Source: Mucor racemosus
Lineage: Eukaryota > Mucoromycota > Mucoromycetes > Mucorales > Mucoraceae
DNA length: 64,000 bases
Direction: 5' to 3'
Assembly (NCBI GenBank): GCA_027405735.1
Contig: JAPEHQ010000021.1
Span: forward strand, 868,001-932,000
The notes under the pieces are model-generated. The model saw only the letters and a program-made list of their open reading frames with translations. It had not been told where the DNA came from and ran no database searches. The first letter of the stretch is position 1. Every line of letters begins with the position of its first letter. The position numbers were made by a program, and so were the translations under genes. Positions 37,233 through 47,150 of the stretch are shown in pieces.

Positions 37233-38577
37233 ATGAGAAACAATATGGCAATTCAACAGCGTAATACGACTCAAGTCACCAACTCTGGTATTCAAAAACG
37301 AGATGAAGATGAAGGTCGAGATACAGATAGATTATTATCTAATCAACCTGAAAAGCTTATTTTAAGCTGGAATGAAATCCCAACCTGGATGCAAGATAAT
37401 GTTTACATTACTGGTGGTTATAGACGTCAAACCAACAGTTACTGGGAGTGTGCAAAGAGTTTGGGTTATCTCCATAATGAGAGTGGTATGTGCTGTTTTT
37501 TTTTTTTTTTTTTTTTGTATAAGGGTAGCATAATTTCATGATATTAACTATTGTTGTAATAGTGAATATTTGGAGTCATTTGTTGACATTTATTTTGTTT
37601 GTTGGTTTTGGTATTCACTTTTTATGGACTCAGCCTTTTCAAGAAACTTTGACAACATTTGATATCACTTATTTCTTTTTGTTTATTGCGGGTGCATTGT
37701 TGTGTTTGGGTTTCAGTGCTAGTTTCCATTGTTTTTCATGCCATTCTGAAAAGGTAGCTGCTACATGGAATCGTTGTGATTATGCTGGTATCACTTGTCT
37801 TATTGTGTAAGTTGAGTATATAAACATTTGATATGATGCTAATCTAGTTGTGTTCAAACAGTGGCTCCTTTTTCCCTGTCATCTATTATGGATTCCATTG
37901 CCATCACATTTTACAAAGTAAGTATATCAAAATATTGGGAATATTTGGGTACATGTATTAATTGGGTTCATGTTCAGTTGTTTATTTGTCAATCATTGTA
38001 TCATTGGGGTCTGTAACTGTAAGTATATCGAGACAAACAGTAGAAAACACATCTAAACGGTTTATGCATTATTGTAGGCTGCTGTCACACTGATGAAGCA
38101 TTTCCGTACACCTGCATACAGATGGATTCGTGCCTCACTTTTCATGGCACTAGGTTTATTCGGTTTGATTCCTACATTCCATGGTATTTGGATCTACGGT
38201 GTAAGTAAAATTAATGCAATCTAGTATTGACATAAAAGTATTAATTGCCTTTAATCATAGTTGACTAATGCTACAAAGACAATTGCATTGGGCCATATGG
38301 CGCTTATGGCTACTACATACATTGCTGGCGCCTTAATTTATGGTTGTCGTTTCCCTGAACGTGTTATGCCCGGCAAATTCAACTTTTTTGTAAGTGTAAC
38401 TCATAAAAAATGGAGAAAATATTGTATTAAGTTTTCAAACTATAGGGTGCTTCTCATCAAATCTTTCACATCTGTGTTACAATTGCAGTCCTTGCTCATT
38501 ATTTTGGTGTTATGAGTGCAATGGCATTTTGGCATGATGTTTCTAACGAAGAGTTCTGCCAAACTCTATTTTTTTAA
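37233..38577 (+). CDS. IZH/PAQR family seven-helix membrane receptor
   Basis: Seven exons join in frame to 325 residues: 37233-37485, 37563-37806, 37862-37917, 37978-38018, 38078-38200, 38261-38389 and 38446-38577. The cytosolic N-terminus leads into EIPTWMQDNVYITGGYR and LGYLHNESVNIWSH, hallmarks of the adiponectin receptor/Izh family. Seven hydrophobic segments follow. The presumed zinc-site motifs are present: SASFHCFSCHS after the second helix and GASHQIFHIC before the last. Family members are zinc-dependent, ceramidase-like membrane proteins; in yeast Izh proteins affect zinc and sterol homeostasis. The intron after codon 84 begins GTATGTGC and contains a T-run. The ERG25 gene lies 1.2 kb downstream on the same strand. 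Confidence 0.92.
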
Positions 38578-38852
38578 ATCAACTCATAGCATGTAGACAA
38601 TACACATACTCAGGAGAAAACTAATAGTGATACCCCCCCTCAAATAATCTCTTTTTTTTTAAACCTTAGAATCAATTAATTTGTATAGAATATCATATAT
38701 AATTAAACCATATTTTCCCCTAAAAGAGAACAATAATAGAAAGGAGAAAGGAGTTACATGCTTAACTTGGTATTTTCTCTGCCTATCTGATTGAGTTTCA
38801 ACCATACAATTTTACAGAGAGACAGTTTGAGAATGTAAAACTATCAATTCAA

Positions 38853-39384
38853 TCAGCCACATCTGCTTCTACCTCCAGGAAACGTTGAAAGATCTGGAGA
38901 TTGTATGATGATTGAATATAAGTCATCGTTTCCCCTAAATGTTATTATCATTACACGTGCATTGAGTCTTCAATCTCGGTATACGATTTAATTGAGATTA
39001 TGGCAGTTGATGCTTTAAATGAATACTTGTAATGCTGCACAAAATCTAGTAAAGCGAGTATATTGCATGAACGAATGAAGTTATTCTGTCGTAAAAAGGA
39101 TTCAAGTAATTTACAACCCGAATTATACAAAAAGATGAATAAACGAGCTGTATCAGCCTTATATTTCTTACATGAATGATTTGATTGGGGCTGCATAATT
39201 AATAAGCCATAGTTGCATGGAGAATGTACTACCTGAATTGCCGTACTACAGCACCATGTAGTGTAACACTTGATTTTTTTGTCTGGTAGTTCTCAATGTG
39301 CTCAATTGTTTTGAGCTTTTTTTCTTTCAATTCATCTTTCTTAAATTTTAGTTTCGGAACAATTGACAGAAACCCTCCCCCCAT
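38853..39384 (-). CDS. Possible small spliced gene, unrecognised
   Basis: ATG at 39384 opens a strongly coding-like segment (MGGGFLSIVPKLKFKKDELK, then KTIEHIENYQTKKSSVTLHG). A second coding-like stretch lies at about 39186-39000 (KADTARLFIFLYNSGCKLLE, then FLRQNNFIRSCNILALLDF). A third ends in TFPGGRSRCG before the TGA at 38853. A model using donor GTAGTACGG after ...LHGA, acceptor ATGCAG, then donor GTATACC and acceptor CATTTAG joins all three in frame (introns about 59 and 50 nt). Other splice choices are possible. The first exon would be a basic helical segment. I do not recognise the family; the gene sits in the gap between IZH and ERG25, on the opposite strand. Confidence 0.4.
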
Positions 39385-39761
39385 CAAGAAAAAAATTGGA
39401 CGAATCATGAAATTGATTTAATTAAGGTACCATTATTTTGCATGAAAGTTGGCGCTATGATCTCAAGGAACTTCCATTGAAAAAAAACAAACCTTTCAGC
39501 TTATGAAATCCAGCTAAAACTATTGTGGCTATAAACTTGGATTGTGTTATTTTTCAATACAAATGGACAGTGATTTTGATAATCCGATAAAACATCACCC
39601 CATTTGACATTTGTTACATATAACAGTCATTTTCGGTGTGGCATACCGAAAGGACATCCTAAAGAATTTAAATATGAATTGATTTGACCTTTCTCTACTT
39701 GAAGATTCTTTCTTTTTTTCTGTTTAATCCATTTCTTTATTTAATTCTATTTATTTGTATA

Positions 39762-40696
39762 ATGAATTCTACTTTGGCAGGTGAGCCATATCAATTAAAT
39801 TGGTTGGAAAACCAATGGGAGGAACTTTATGAGGGACGCAATCCTTTGCTTGTCACTGGTACTATAGCATTCATAATGCACGAAATTGTTTATTTTGGTC
39901 GTTTCCTTCCTTTTCTTTTGTGCGATTTTATTCCCTATTTTAAACAATACAAAATCCAACAAAACAAGGTCAATACTTCTGCTGATTATTGGAAATGTAC
40001 TAAAGAGGTTCTTTATCAACATTTCCTCTATGAAGCTCCTCTTATTTTCTTTTTCCATCCCATGGCTACTTACTTGGGTATGAACATCTCTGCTCCTTTC
40101 CCTCAATGGTAAGTTTATTAAATGGAGTGTATATAAATTATTATGCTAATTCATTACACAAAAGGAAATACATCTGGCCTCAAATCGCAATCTTCTTTGT
40201 ATTTGAAGATGCTTTCCATTATTGTGTACATAGACTCATGCATTGGCCTCCTCTTTACAAGTCAATTCATAAGGTGCATCATGAATATGCTGCTCCTTTT
40301 GGTATTGCCGCTGAATATGCTCATCCTTTAGAGACTTCAATTCTTGGTTTTGGTACCATTGGTGGTCCCCTTATTTATCATTTCGTTGAAACACATTATT
40401 TCCATGGTACTCGTGATTGGCAACTTCATATGTTTACTATGCTTTTCTGGATTACTTGTCGTCTCTTCCAAGCTATTGATTGTCATTCTGGTTATGACTT
40501 CCCTTGGTCTGCTCGTCATTTTATTCCTTTCTGGGCTGGTGCTGATCATCACGATTATCATCATATGGCATTTGTAGGAAATTATGCCTCTAGTTTCCGT
40601 TGGTGGGATTATCTTCTTGGTACTGATGTCAAGTATCGTGCTTATCGTGCTCGTCAAGCAGAAGAAAAGCGCCTCCAAAAGAAGAAGGGGTTATAA
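39762..40696 (+). CDS. ERG25: C-4 methylsterol oxidase
   Basis: Two exons, 39762-40108 and 40165-40696, give 292 residues. The three histidine boxes of the fatty acid hydroxylase/sterol desaturase superfamily are present: HRLMH, HKVHH and HHDYHH, binding the di-iron centre. ETSILGFGTIGGPL and DFPWSARHFIPFWAGADHHD are typical of ERG25. Hydrophobic segments near residues 27-50 and 85-110 anchor it in the ER, and a lysine-rich C-terminus (EEKRLQKKKGL) resembles an ER retrieval signal. It removes the C-4 methyl groups of 4,4-dimethyl sterols in ergosterol synthesis with ERG26 and ERG27. Synteny with IZH is notable because yeast IZH genes respond to sterol and zinc status, but co-regulation is inferred only. 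Confidence 0.95.
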
Positions 40697-41712
40697 ATTA
40701 TCTCATTTAGAACATTTATCTTTTTTTTTTTTTTCTTTCTTGTTTTACCCTTTGCCATAACATCACTCACATAATTCAAAACTTACATTGTTTCATTTTT
40801 TCAATAGCCATCTTTGCTTTCTATTTAAACTTTTTCTTTATCATTTTAAAACATTTTCTCCCAAAAAAGAAATTTTAATAATTAATAATGAGGTTAAAAT
40901 AAAATGCAATCTCATTCATGTATTCCTTTCAAAAATCCTAGTACAAAATAATAAATCTTGCATCAGCATATATAAATAAATACTTTCTCTGCTAAAGGCT
41001 TTTTTTTTAATAAAATCGTAACATGCATAGTCTATTTGTATAAATTCATTAGTTCAAACCTCACATATTATCTTGTTCCGCACTTTTGAAGCAACATATT
41101 CACAGCAAAAAGACAAAGTATGCATACTACATTTCATCGAGGCATGTATTTCAAAAAATGTAAATGCTGCTCTGACCCAGGTTCAATTTGACATTTCTGA
41201 AAACAGAACTTTTAAAGACTCTTTTCAACTAAAGCTTTATAAGAAAATATTTAAAACTTCTTGTTAAAACATACATGGTTTTTTATATTTGCATGTTTGC
41301 TATATAACATTTTTGAATATATATCTTGTTCATCGCACGGCTTCAGTTTTTCCGAGGAATGTCAAAGATCTTGGCTTGTAAGATTAAAATGAATACTCGT
41401 ATTAGAAGACCTATTTTATATATGTGTAATTGCAATGAATACCTTGGTAAAAAACCGTGGTATTCGGTTCGCAGCCATGCGACAACCATTAAATTACCAT
41501 CTTAATTGTCCACAATACAGATACATTGCAAAGAATTTATTGATTTAGTCAACATTATTCCAACATAAAAATACTTTTTGAGCTTGTACATGATAAAGAC
41601 AGGCAAAATATATCTATAGATCTTTTGTTTTGCAAAAAAAAAGGGATAATATGCCAAAAGTATGTAGTACGGAGTTTGAACTAAGAAACGACAAAACTAA
41701 TTAAAATGGATC
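40697..41712. other. Intergenic region, R2-like near its end
   Basis: A 3' untranslated region with T-runs is followed by about 800 bp without a supported gene. From about 41620 the sequence weakly resembles R2 upstream of the LINE insertion point. Confidence 0.4.
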
Positions 41713-41727
41713 AAAAAAATTAAATCT

Positions 41728-44398
41728 ACTCCAAGACGGAGTAGTCCTGGCACGGATGGCTTACCTTATGAGATACTCAACTTAGTGATTCGGTTCCCTC
41801 CGTATCATGATCTTATTTACACAGTTTATAATGAAGCACTAACCAAGGGCAAGTTTCCGAAATCTTGGAATACCTCTCTCATGACACTTCTCTTCAAAAA
41901 AGGTGATTCAGCTGATATGAAGAATTATAGACCATTATCTTTGGCCAACTCTGATTATAAACTGTTCACTCGTATTATAAATAGCAGGATCATGTCTGTA
42001 TCTCAAACACTTATTAGTCGACACCAACTGGGCTTTCTCCCGGGGCGTTTTATTGCCGAAAATGGGTTGCTATGCCAAATTATTATGGAAGATGCTCAAC
42101 GAAAGTGGTCAATCGCGGAACAAAAAGACGATGATCCTTATTTTCGTACATTGGACCAAGATATAGGCCTTCTTTTGGATCAGGAAAAGGCTTACGATCG
42201 TGTAAACCTGAAGTATCTACGGATGGTAATGCTGAAATTTGGCTTTCCTCGGAAGCTTGTTACTTGCGTCTACAATCTTATGGCAAAGAATGTGATTCGC
42301 ATCAACATTAATGGGCATTTTACTGAGGAAGTTCGTAAGCTTCGTGGACTAAAACAGGGTGATCCTGTATCACCAATTCTCTACAATTTAGCTTTTGAAC
42401 CTTTCTTACTTTCGATTATTTATGATCAAACTTATCAAGGCTATTTACTCGGTACTCTCCGGACCAAAGTCCTTTGCTATGCTGATGACGCCTTGGTCTT
42501 TGTCCATGATCACCTTGATTTATCTCGTTTGACCTCGGTTATGAAACTCTTTTGCTCAGCTTCCAATGCTAAATTTAATAATGATAAAGTGGAAGCTTTT
42601 TCGGTCTCTGGGAGAGACACTTGGGATTACTGGCGTCTTCCTTTGACTCGGCTCCAGATCAGACATTTGCATTCAGTAGAAGATGATACTTCCATTATCT
42701 ATCTCGGCTTCCCTCTCATACAGAGTCGGATCCAACGTGTTAATTTTATGGCTGGTTTAGTCGCCAAATTGAAATCTTCGGTGGACTTACATGGTACTAG
42801 ATCTTTATCGGTTGTGGGAAGAGCGACAGTTCTTAATTCTTTGATTCTTTCGAAACTGTGGTACATCTTGCGGGTAACTCCTCTTGCTAGTGCCGATTTC
42901 AAACAATTGCGCTCAGTGGCTATCCAGTTTCTTCGACGAAGTATCTTCCCTGTTATTCCATGGAACGTTTGGACTCTTTCCAAAACCCGAGGTGGTCTTG
43001 GAGTCATAGATATCCAATTACAATCTTCTGCTCTTTACTTTCGTTGGCTTCAACCTTTGCTCACTTTGGACCAACAGGCCATTGATAATCATCCGGTCTT
43101 TTATATGCTCAGTTTTCATGTTCGAAATGTCAATCAATGTCTTTATCATCATGTTCCTCTTCTCTTCCCTTGTTCTCGGACTCAGGGTTTACGGAAACAA
43201 CGGATTGGGACTCTGGATATGCTTTACCGAGCTATTGATTACATCCCGCGTTCTTTTGATCAAGCTATTATAAGTCCTGCAACTGCTTTAATCTTACCTT
43301 TACAAGCTGCATTTTATGTTCCTCCTTCCTCTTCGATGTCTATTCCAGCTAAGGTTAAACAAATGCTTGTCTCTGATGTATTTCACTATGATCCAAATTT
43401 GCGTCTACTTCATTGGAAAGATACTACGGATCCAAATCTAGTGGCATGGAAACGTGCTCCCCCAACTATCTACAAGGGACTTATTTCTGGTAATTTCAAG
43501 CTTCAACCGTATTTTGTTTCGTTGTGTCGTCCAGCGTCCTCTGTCGACCTGAACATTTCTTTTGCTCCATTTGTGAATCTTTTATCTCTTGATGTCTCTC
43601 AATCTGTGGCTAAATCCAAGGTCTCGGCTAAGCTTTTTCGATCTGCTTTTCAGTCGTCGTTAATCGCTCCTGAGTCTCTGCGACAGGTTTCTGCTGCACG
43701 GTGGAAGTACTTTTGGTCATTGTCTCTCACTGTAGTTCAAAGAAATGTCATTTACCGCTTGCTTACTGGTTGCATCCCTAACCGGGGTTTACTCCATAGT
43801 ATTATGCCTGGAATATTTGACTCCCCTTGGTGTCCTGTGTGCGTTTCTACTCGTGATTCCTCTTCCCATCTACTCTTTCATTGCCCAACAAAAGAAAAAG
43901 TATGGCAAGGTGTCATTTTCGAGTTCTTGTGGCCTACTACTTCCATTGCAGATATTAAGGAGGCTCTCTTTTCCCTGGACTTTTCCTATATTTGGTATTG
44001 CCAAGTTAAAGGCATTGATCCATATCAGATCCTTCTTATTTCACTCTCTCAAATCTGGCTTGCCCATATGAGGTTTATTTTTAACCAGGTTCCGGTTTCT
44101 CATACAGCGATACTGGCTAGCATTCGACTCAACATTCACAAAATGATTGATGAAGATCAATGCCATTCCCTCCTGTAGTTCAACTCTCCTGGTCATCCTT
44201 TTTTCTTTTTTCTCATTCTTGATATATTAGTTCTCTTTATTATTTTTATCTTATATCTATTGTTCCTTATTACCTTGTCTTTTCATCTTTCATTTATTTT
44301 CTCAATTATTACTTCTACATTGCGCCCGCCTCTTGGATAGGAAGTCCCACTCTTGTCTTACACGGAGCAATTAATAAAACAATTTAAAAAAAAAAAAA
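41728..44398 (+). mobile_element. 5'-truncated non-LTR retrotransposon (LINE)
   Basis: The insertion starts inside a coding frame (TPRRSSPGTDGLPYEILN), so the 5' end, including any endonuclease domain, is missing. It ends with TTAATAAAACAATTT and a poly-A tail of about 20. A 15-bp target duplication AAAAAAATTAAATCT lies at 41713-41727 and 44399-44413. The copy at 19116-19467 is the same family. An undamaged 800-codon frame implies a fairly recent insertion. Confidence 0.93.
41785..44178 (+). CDS. LINE reverse transcriptase (truncated ORF2)
   Basis: An open frame of 797 codons from the first ATG, continuous upstream to the truncation point at 41728. Reverse transcriptase motifs appear in order: FKKGDSADMKNYRPLSL, LGFLPGR, LLLDQEKAYDRVN, LKQGDPVSPILYNLAFEPF, the catalytic CYADDALVF, then YLGFPL. 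A thumb region follows. Near the C-terminus is the zf-RVT type zinc-binding segment (WCPVCVSTRDSSSHLLFHCP). In an intact element the protein would also carry an apurinic-type endonuclease at the N-terminus; that part is absent here, so this copy cannot be autonomous. The extreme C-terminus ends EDQCHSLL, shared with the short copy at 19116. Confidence 0.92.
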   Translation: MIRFPPYHDLIYTVYNEALTKGKFPKSWNTSLMTLLFKKGDSADMKNYRPLSLANSDYKLFTRIINSRIMSVSQTLISRHQLGFLPGRFIAENGLLCQIIMEDAQRKWSIAEQKDDDPYFRTLDQDIGLLLDQEKAYDRVNLKYLRMVMLKFGFPRKLVTCVYNLMAKNVIRININGHFTEEVRKLRGLKQGDPVSPILYNLAFEPFLLSIIYDQTYQGYLLGTLRTKVLCYADDALVFVHDHLDLSRLTSVMKLFCSASNAKFNNDKVEAFSVSGRDTWDYWRLPLTRLQIRHLHSVEDDTSIIYLGFPLIQSRIQRVNFMAGLVAKLKSSVDLHGTRSLSVVGRATVLNSLILSKLWYILRVTPLASADFKQLRSVAIQFLRRSIFPVIPWNVWTLSKTRGGLGVIDIQLQSSALYFRWLQPLLTLDQQAIDNHPVFYMLSFHVRNVNQCLYHHVPLLFPCSRTQGLRKQRIGTLDMLYRAIDYIPRSFDQAIISPATALILPLQAAFYVPPSSSMSIPAKVKQMLVSDVFHYDPNLRLLHWKDTTDPNLVAWKRAPPTIYKGLISGNFKLQPYFVSLCRPASSVDLNISFAPFVNLLSLDVSQSVAKSKVSAKLFRSAFQSSLIAPESLRQVSAARWKYFWSLSLTVVQRNVIYRLLTGCIPNRGLLHSIMPGIFDSPWCPVCVSTRDSSSHLLFHCPTKEKVWQGVIFEFLWPTTSIADIKEALFSLDFSYIWYCQVKGIDPYQILLISLSQIWLAHMRFIFNQVPVSHTAILASIRLNIHKMIDEDQCHSLL

Positions 44399-44413
44399 AA
44401 AAAAATTAAATCT

Positions 44414-45300
44414 TTAAATGTGCAGCAAAATACATAGTAAATCGGGATAGCATATTAAATGTTTTAGGTATAAGTTTAAATTTTACATCGAATGGTGTAA
44501 TTTTTAAAAAAAAAATTCTCACAAAATGTAGCGTAAAATCGAAGTAAAATTTTAATGAATTTTTAGCTTTTTCTCCAAAATTTTAAATAAACTTTAAAAA
44601 TATAAACTTACCAAATAATAGCGCTCAAAAGTATCTACAGATCGAGGTATGCCATGCATCTGTAACTACATTTTTCATGGAGAAATGTGAAATTTTGCGC
44701 AATTTTTAGGGATTCAATAAAAACCGGGTCTATTAGGGTGGCCAAAGTATTGTCGGTTTTTTTTTGTCGATTTTTTTTTTCCAAAAAATTACATTTTCTT
44801 GTATTCATTAGATAGACACAAATATCACCTTTTCATAAATTCGACAAATTTTTGAAAAAAATCGACAAAAAAAAACCGACAATACTTTGGCCACCCTATA
44901 TATGAATGCTCATGAAAATTGTTTGGATGAAATGATGACCAATATTTTTACGCTTTTTTTTTTATTTCTCCATCAAAAATTGAGATATTTCAGAAAACTC
45001 AATTGCTATAGATAGATATAAATTAGTACTATAATTTCTGCATAAAAAACGCGTTAGTTGATATACGGAGTATTTTGAAAATTATGTTAAGATAATGAAA
45101 AAAAGCGCAAAATATGAAAGCGCGAAAAAGTTCTTGATGCTCAAATATGTTCAAGTCCATCTTAAATTATGAAGATTCCACTAAAAATTAACCTTGTACC
45201 TTGATTTTTCGTTGAGATATCTCGCAACAAAGATTGGTTTTTAAGCGGTGAAAAAGTGAACTCGAATTTTTAGAGGATTTATTCTATGTTATAGAACATG
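44414..45300 (+). repeat. Divergent R2-like repeat (copy 4), split by the LINE
   Basis: Sequence after the LINE (GCATATTAAATG, then a GTAAAATCGAAGTAAAATTTTAATG block, ATCTACAGATCGAGGTATG, and an AAAAAGTGAACTCGAATTTT end) follows R2 in order but with many changes. The R2 part before the LINE is at about 41620-41712. A MITE is nested in it. Identity is weak enough that the assignment is tentative. Confidence 0.45.
44734..44898. mobile_element. Palindromic MITE (about 165 bp), TA-flanked
   Basis: The two ends are nearly perfect inverted repeats of about 45 bp: TAGGGTGGCCAAAGTATTGT... and its complement ending ...CTTTGGCCACCCTA. A short AT-rich middle separates them. TA at both ends fits a Tc1/mariner-superfamily target duplication. 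It has no coding capacity and is inserted in the R2-like repeat. Confidence 0.87.
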
Positions 45301-45834
45301 GTAAGTAAGTGTGAAAACATTTCTATTCAACTGTAACATCTAGAGTATGTTTTCTTATTTTTTTTTCTTGCAGTTACTCAGGAAAGAAAAATAAGTGCAG
45401 CAATCACTAATCAGCTCTCTGTATATTTGGAAATTTATTTCTGTGGTTTCTTTTATTAATACTGATCTTTACACATTAATTTAAAATATGGTTACCAAAC
45501 ATATTGTAATTATATATGTATATAGTCTTTTTATTGTCAATATATAGTGTATTGAAACAACCGATAAGTCATTCGTACTGATTAATTGATATGTAATCGT
45601 AAGAAATATAAAAGCTCTATTATTTAAATGTTGTTTGATTCACCATATACAGTGCTTCCACCGTCATTTGGACATTTTTTTGAAATTATTGGTCAAAATT
45701 TAGAAACCAATTGGTCACTTTTTGTAAATTTCATTTGGTTGTTACTGAGATCGTCATTTTACTTTTGCAAGGGGTCATAACATAAACACTCACTTTTTCT
45801 ATGAAAACGACACTGGTGATATCTTGACGAGCAA

Positions 45835-46425
45835 TTTCAGGAAGCACCGAGTTACTTTGAAGATAAATCATTTCCCTTAACGGGTTTGACAGATCTTCGA
45901 AAGTATATCAAAAACCAGAACATTCAGGTTGAAGCAAGATCTTCAGCCGACGCTGAGATGAAAGAGGCTGAACTTAAGAAGGAGAGAGTTCTTCAGTATA
46001 ATGTCTATACACTCGAAGATTGTGAGCGTTAGTTTTATTTTTTGAAGGAAAAGCTTATGAAACCAACGCAAGCAGCCCTAGCAGCCAATGTCAATTATGG
46101 CACTGCTCGCAAATGGAAAAAGACATACAAAGGAAGACCTTAGAAAAAACCCGGTTAAAAAAAAAACGCCCAATAAAACACTTAATATACCGGTCAGTAA
46201 GCTAAATGAAAACCATAAAACTCATTTAATCAATTTTTTTGACGGCAACAACCCAAAACGCAGTAGAAAACTTGGACTTGATTCGGATGAGTAAGGTGGA
46301 AAATACACTGAGGTGTAACCTTGCTGCATAATTATGGGTTCAATCATTTCAGGAACATGAATTGGAGCATTGTCCATAATAATAAAGTAACCTTTCATTT
46401 CAGGAAATTTATCCATGATATCCAT
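45835..46425. pseudogene. Rearranged Tc1-like transposase pieces, left arm
   Basis: On the + strand, 45835-46260 encodes an N-terminal-like region with stops (ARSSADAEMKEAELKKERVL; LMKPTQAALAANVNYGTARK, a helix-turn-helix; VSKLNENHKTHLINFFD). On the - strand, 46425-46222 encodes the catalytic end: MDIMDKFPEMKGYFIIMDNA, with the second DDE Asp, then VYFPPYS. The two halves therefore face each other instead of being collinear. The - strand catalytic part also extends, in another frame, to about 46560. Not functional as it stands. Confidence 0.75.
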
Positions 46426-47027
46426 GTATCGCTAATGAGTTGAAGATAGTGTTCAACTGTAGTAACCTTAGGAACAGATAATTGTTCTTCAGGTGCTTTT
46501 CTTTTTGTAGCTCTCATTGCTTTTCTTCTCTTCAAATTTCTAGACTCTCTTAGCTTCATGTTAACAGCCCCGACTGCCGATATTTCCTGTTTTCAAAAAT
46601 GCCCAGTGAAAAAAGGTGAAAATAGGTTGCCCACTATTTACAAATAATTTGACTCGATTCCTAGTCAAAACAGCATAAGACTCTTTATTTAAGCATTTAA
46701 GGAAGGTATCTATAGAATACTGGATGTAATTTTGTAAATGTTTAATAGAGCACCTTTACTTCTTTTAATGACCTTTGAAGTATCTTTCACATTGGTTAGT
46801 TAAATAAAATAAAAATAAAATATAGAGTATTTAGTAGTAATTAAAGCAATAGCTATTATAATTATTCAATAAGGGATTGTTTATTTAACATATTGGTTAC
46901 GATAAATGAGGGGTTATTGGTATAAAAGGGGTGGTTGATTGTATACATATATTAGGAATCACCACACAATATCACCATTACATAGTTACATCATAAACAT
47001 CTCCACTTTCTTGCTTCTCATCTTCTT

Positions 47028-47150
47028 ATTCATCTTCTTATTCATCTTCTTGTTCATCTTCTTGTTCATCTTCTTGTTCATCTTCTTGTTCATCTTCTTG
47101 TTCATCTTCTTGTTCATCTCCTTGTTCATCTCCTTGTTCATCTATAAATT
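47028..47150. repeat. 12-bp coding microsatellite (DEQE tail)
   Basis: Repeats of TTCTTGTTCATC, about ten units with minor variants. On the minus strand they encode the Asp-Glu-Gln-Glu tail of the cargo gene, and units 5' of the stop (towards 47028) continue beyond it, so tail length probably varies by slippage. Confidence 0.8.

Noticed and set aside
42699..43007. 102-codon minus-strand frame
   Set aside because: Antisense of the LINE reverse transcriptase; no independent support.
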